Of a DNA stretch of 6,492 bases, positions 5,078 through 6,492 are shown in pieces. This DNA is from Clostridiales bacterium (lineage in GTDB: Bacteria; Bacillota; Clostridia; Oscillospirales; CAG-382). Where the stretch lies: contig DMMZ01000030.1 of assembly GCA_003452915.1 (NCBI GenBank), positions 905 through 7,396 of the forward strand. The letters run 5' to 3'. Positions within the stretch are counted from its first letter, which is position 1. Each line of letters opens with the position of its first letter. The notes under the pieces were generated by a model. That model ran no database searches, was not told the DNA's origin, and saw only the letters and a program-made list of their open reading frames with translations. The position numbers were made by a program, and so were the translations under genes.

Positions 5078-6492
5078 TTAATAAACTATACTACCCTCGC
5101 AGATTAAATCTGCGTTGCCTGTCAAGATTACACCATCATCGGTGTAATTCACAATAAGATCGCCGCCCTTTAATTTAACCGTGATGTCCTCGCCTTTTTT
5201 ACAATAACCGTTTTCGACAGCAGCAACCACAGCAGCACACGCACCTGTTCCGCAGGCATAAGTCTCGCCGTTTCCACGCTCCCAGACACGCATTTTAAGC
5301 GTACTATTGTTGACAACACGAATAAATTCTGTATTTATCCGTTCGGGGAAAAGTTGATTGTTCTCAAACTGAGGACCAACCTTATCAATATCAACCGCAT
5401 CAACCCTATCACAAAAGACCACGCAATGCGGATTTCCAACCGAAACACAGGTAATTTTATATTCTTTGCCGCCAATGGTTGCGTCTCTGTTTATAACAGC
5501 TTCACCGTCAAGTAAAACAGGGATTTTTTTTGGACTTAACTCCGATTTACCCATATTGACACTGACAGAATGCACCTGTCCGCCATAAATATACAACCTT
5601 AGCTTTTTAATTCCGCTTGCTGTTTCAATTGTAAGCAGTTCTGAGTTTACATAATGATTATCGTACAGGTATTTACCTACACAGCGGATGCTGTTGCCCG
5701 CCATTTTACCTTCACTGCCGTCCTTGTTAAAAATACGCATTTTAGCGTCGGCAACCTCGCTTTTTTCAATAAGCACGATACCGTCACCGCCAATACCGTA
5801 ATGACGGTCACAGACTGTTATCGAAAGTGATTCTGGGCTTGCAATCTCACCATTCAAATTTTCAAAATAGATATAATCGTTACCAGTTCCCTGCATTTTT
5901 GCAAAGTTCAGCTTGCTTTTTTCGGTGCGTAAATTGTTTATATCAACAAGTTCTGTATTGCCTAAGTTAAAGCGTGAAGCTATTATATCCGCAAAAGCGT
6001 TTGCGGTATCCAGAGAAGTAAGGCAGGTTACCGATTGTAAAATACACTTTCGGTGAATCTCAATATAATCTCGTACCGAATCCTTATCACTCCTACCAGT
6101 AATTAAAACAAAGCGGATTGTTCCGCTTTCAAGCGTTTTTATTATACTGTTGTCCTCGCCGAATTTGTTTAAAGTTATTACATCAATTCCGAGGGACGCT
6201 ATTGCTTCCGCAGTACCTTTTGTTGCATACAGTTTCATTCCAAGATCGTCAAGCTTTTTTGCAAGCCCTACAATCTCAAACTTATCTTTATCAGAAACTG
6301 AAAGGATAACTCCGTTTCTGTTCTTATGAGAAACAAAGTTAAGGTCAAAGCCTGCCGAAACCAATCCTTTGAAAAGTGCTTCATTAAGCGTTCTGCCTAT
6401 TCCAAGCACCTCACCTGTGGACTTCATTTCTGGACCGAGTGCTGAGTTGACATCTGACAACTTTTCAAAAGAGAAAACAGGGACTTTTACAG
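5078..6492 (-). CDS. carB-dapF: Fusion of CarB C-terminal regulatory domain with diaminopimelate epimerase (5' end beyond window)
   Basis: The frame runs from the window edge to a stop at 5078 without interruption. Residues are numbered here from the TTG (Leu) at 6458-6460. Residues 8-18 (LGPEMKSTGEV) and the ten in-frame codons before them read as the end of the second synthetase half of carbamoyl-phosphate synthase large subunit. About 20-163 is its MGS-like allosteric domain, with ATKGTA (79-84) and NK (98-99) retained. A linker of about 20 residues leads to diaminopimelate epimerase at 184-460, about 277 residues and complete. Epimerase motifs present are GTGNDY (191-196), GIGGDG (222-227), GNPHCV (342-347), INTEF (375-379), WERGNGET (393-400) and ACGTGACAA (402-410, second catalytic Cys = C403). 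The first catalytic Cys is replaced by A254 (M-A-G-N-S). CarB makes carbamoyl phosphate for pyrimidines and arginine; DapF converts LL- to meso-diaminopimelate for lysine and peptidoglycan. Fusion is certain in this sequence; activity of the epimerase half is doubtful. Confidence 0.9.
   Translation of the reverse strand, partial: VKVPVFSFEKLSDVNSALGPEMKSTGEVLGIGRTLNEALFKGLVSAGFDLNFVSHKNRNGVILSVSDKDKFEIVGLAKKLDDLGMKLYATKGTAEAIASLGIDVITLNKFGEDNSIIKTLESGTIRFVLITGRSDKDSVRDYIEIHRKCILQSVTCLTSLDTANAFADIIASRFNLGNTELVDINNLRTEKSKLNFAKMQGTGNDYIYFENLNGEIASPESLSITVCDRHYGIGGDGIVLIEKSEVADAKMRIFNKDGSEGKMAGNSIRCVGKYLYDNHYVNSELLTIETASGIKKLRLYIYGGQVHSVSVNMGKSELSPKKIPVLLDGEAVINRDATIGGKEYKITCVSVGNPHCVVFCDRVDAVDIDKVGPQFENNQLFPERINTEFIRVVNNSTLKMRVWERGNGETYACGTGACAAVVAAVENGYCKKGEDITVKLKGGDLIVNYTDDGVILTGNADLICEGSIVY

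Noticed and set aside
6458..6460. TTG as the true start of the CarB-DapF gene
   Set aside because: The frame continues upstream to the window edge, and the ten codons before it still read as CarB sequence, so the gene starts outside the window.
1..6492. CRISPR array, tRNA or rRNA genes, insertion sequence ends
   Set aside because: No regularly spaced repeats, cloverleaf-like sequences, transposase frames or terminal inverted repeats were seen on either strand.

Overview
The window looks like a chromosomal segment of a low-GC Gram-positive bacterium, most likely an anaerobic gut-type Clostridia (Ruminococcaceae/Oscillospiraceae-like). This is inferred from the AT-rich intergenic DNA, the GAGGT and AAAGGAAG ribosome binding sites, and the style of the nucleotidyltransferase, the Cys-rich flavoprotein and the DapF protein. 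No sequence search was possible, so the lineage is a judgement. All six protein-coding genes lie on the minus strand, so transcription runs from high to low coordinates.

Reading in the direction of transcription: (1) 6492-5078 is the 3' part of a gene that is open to the window edge. It encodes the C-terminal regulatory (MGS-like) domain of the carbamoyl-phosphate synthase large subunit, joined in one reading frame to a full-length diaminopimelate epimerase. It ends at a good intrinsic terminator (5034-5065). (2) 4940-4026 encodes an exported protein of unknown function with a clear signal peptide, followed by a strong hairpin terminator (about 3963-4010). (3) About 245 bases without a gene (3729-3973) carry a candidate promoter and AT-rich dyads. 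(4) 3728-3243 encodes a dCMP deaminase. After a 94-base gap that can fold into a hairpin, 3148-2225 encodes a sugar-phosphate-type nucleotidyltransferase; the two are probably co-transcribed. (5) 2104-1580 encodes a RimJ/RimL-like GNAT acetyltransferase, and its DNA looks more AT-rich. (6) 1466-45 encodes an FAD-dependent dehydrogenase of the COG2509 type with a four-cysteine motif, preceded by a recognisable promoter.

The genes do not form one pathway. Carbamoyl phosphate (pyrimidines and arginine) and dCMP deamination (dUMP supply for dTMP) both touch pyrimidine metabolism, and DapF serves lysine and peptidoglycan synthesis, but terminators separate the units. The most notable object is the CarB-DapF fusion, whose epimerase half has alanine where the first catalytic cysteine of DapF is expected. 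Whether the fusion makes an active epimerase, and whether it is a lineage trait, cannot be decided from this window.
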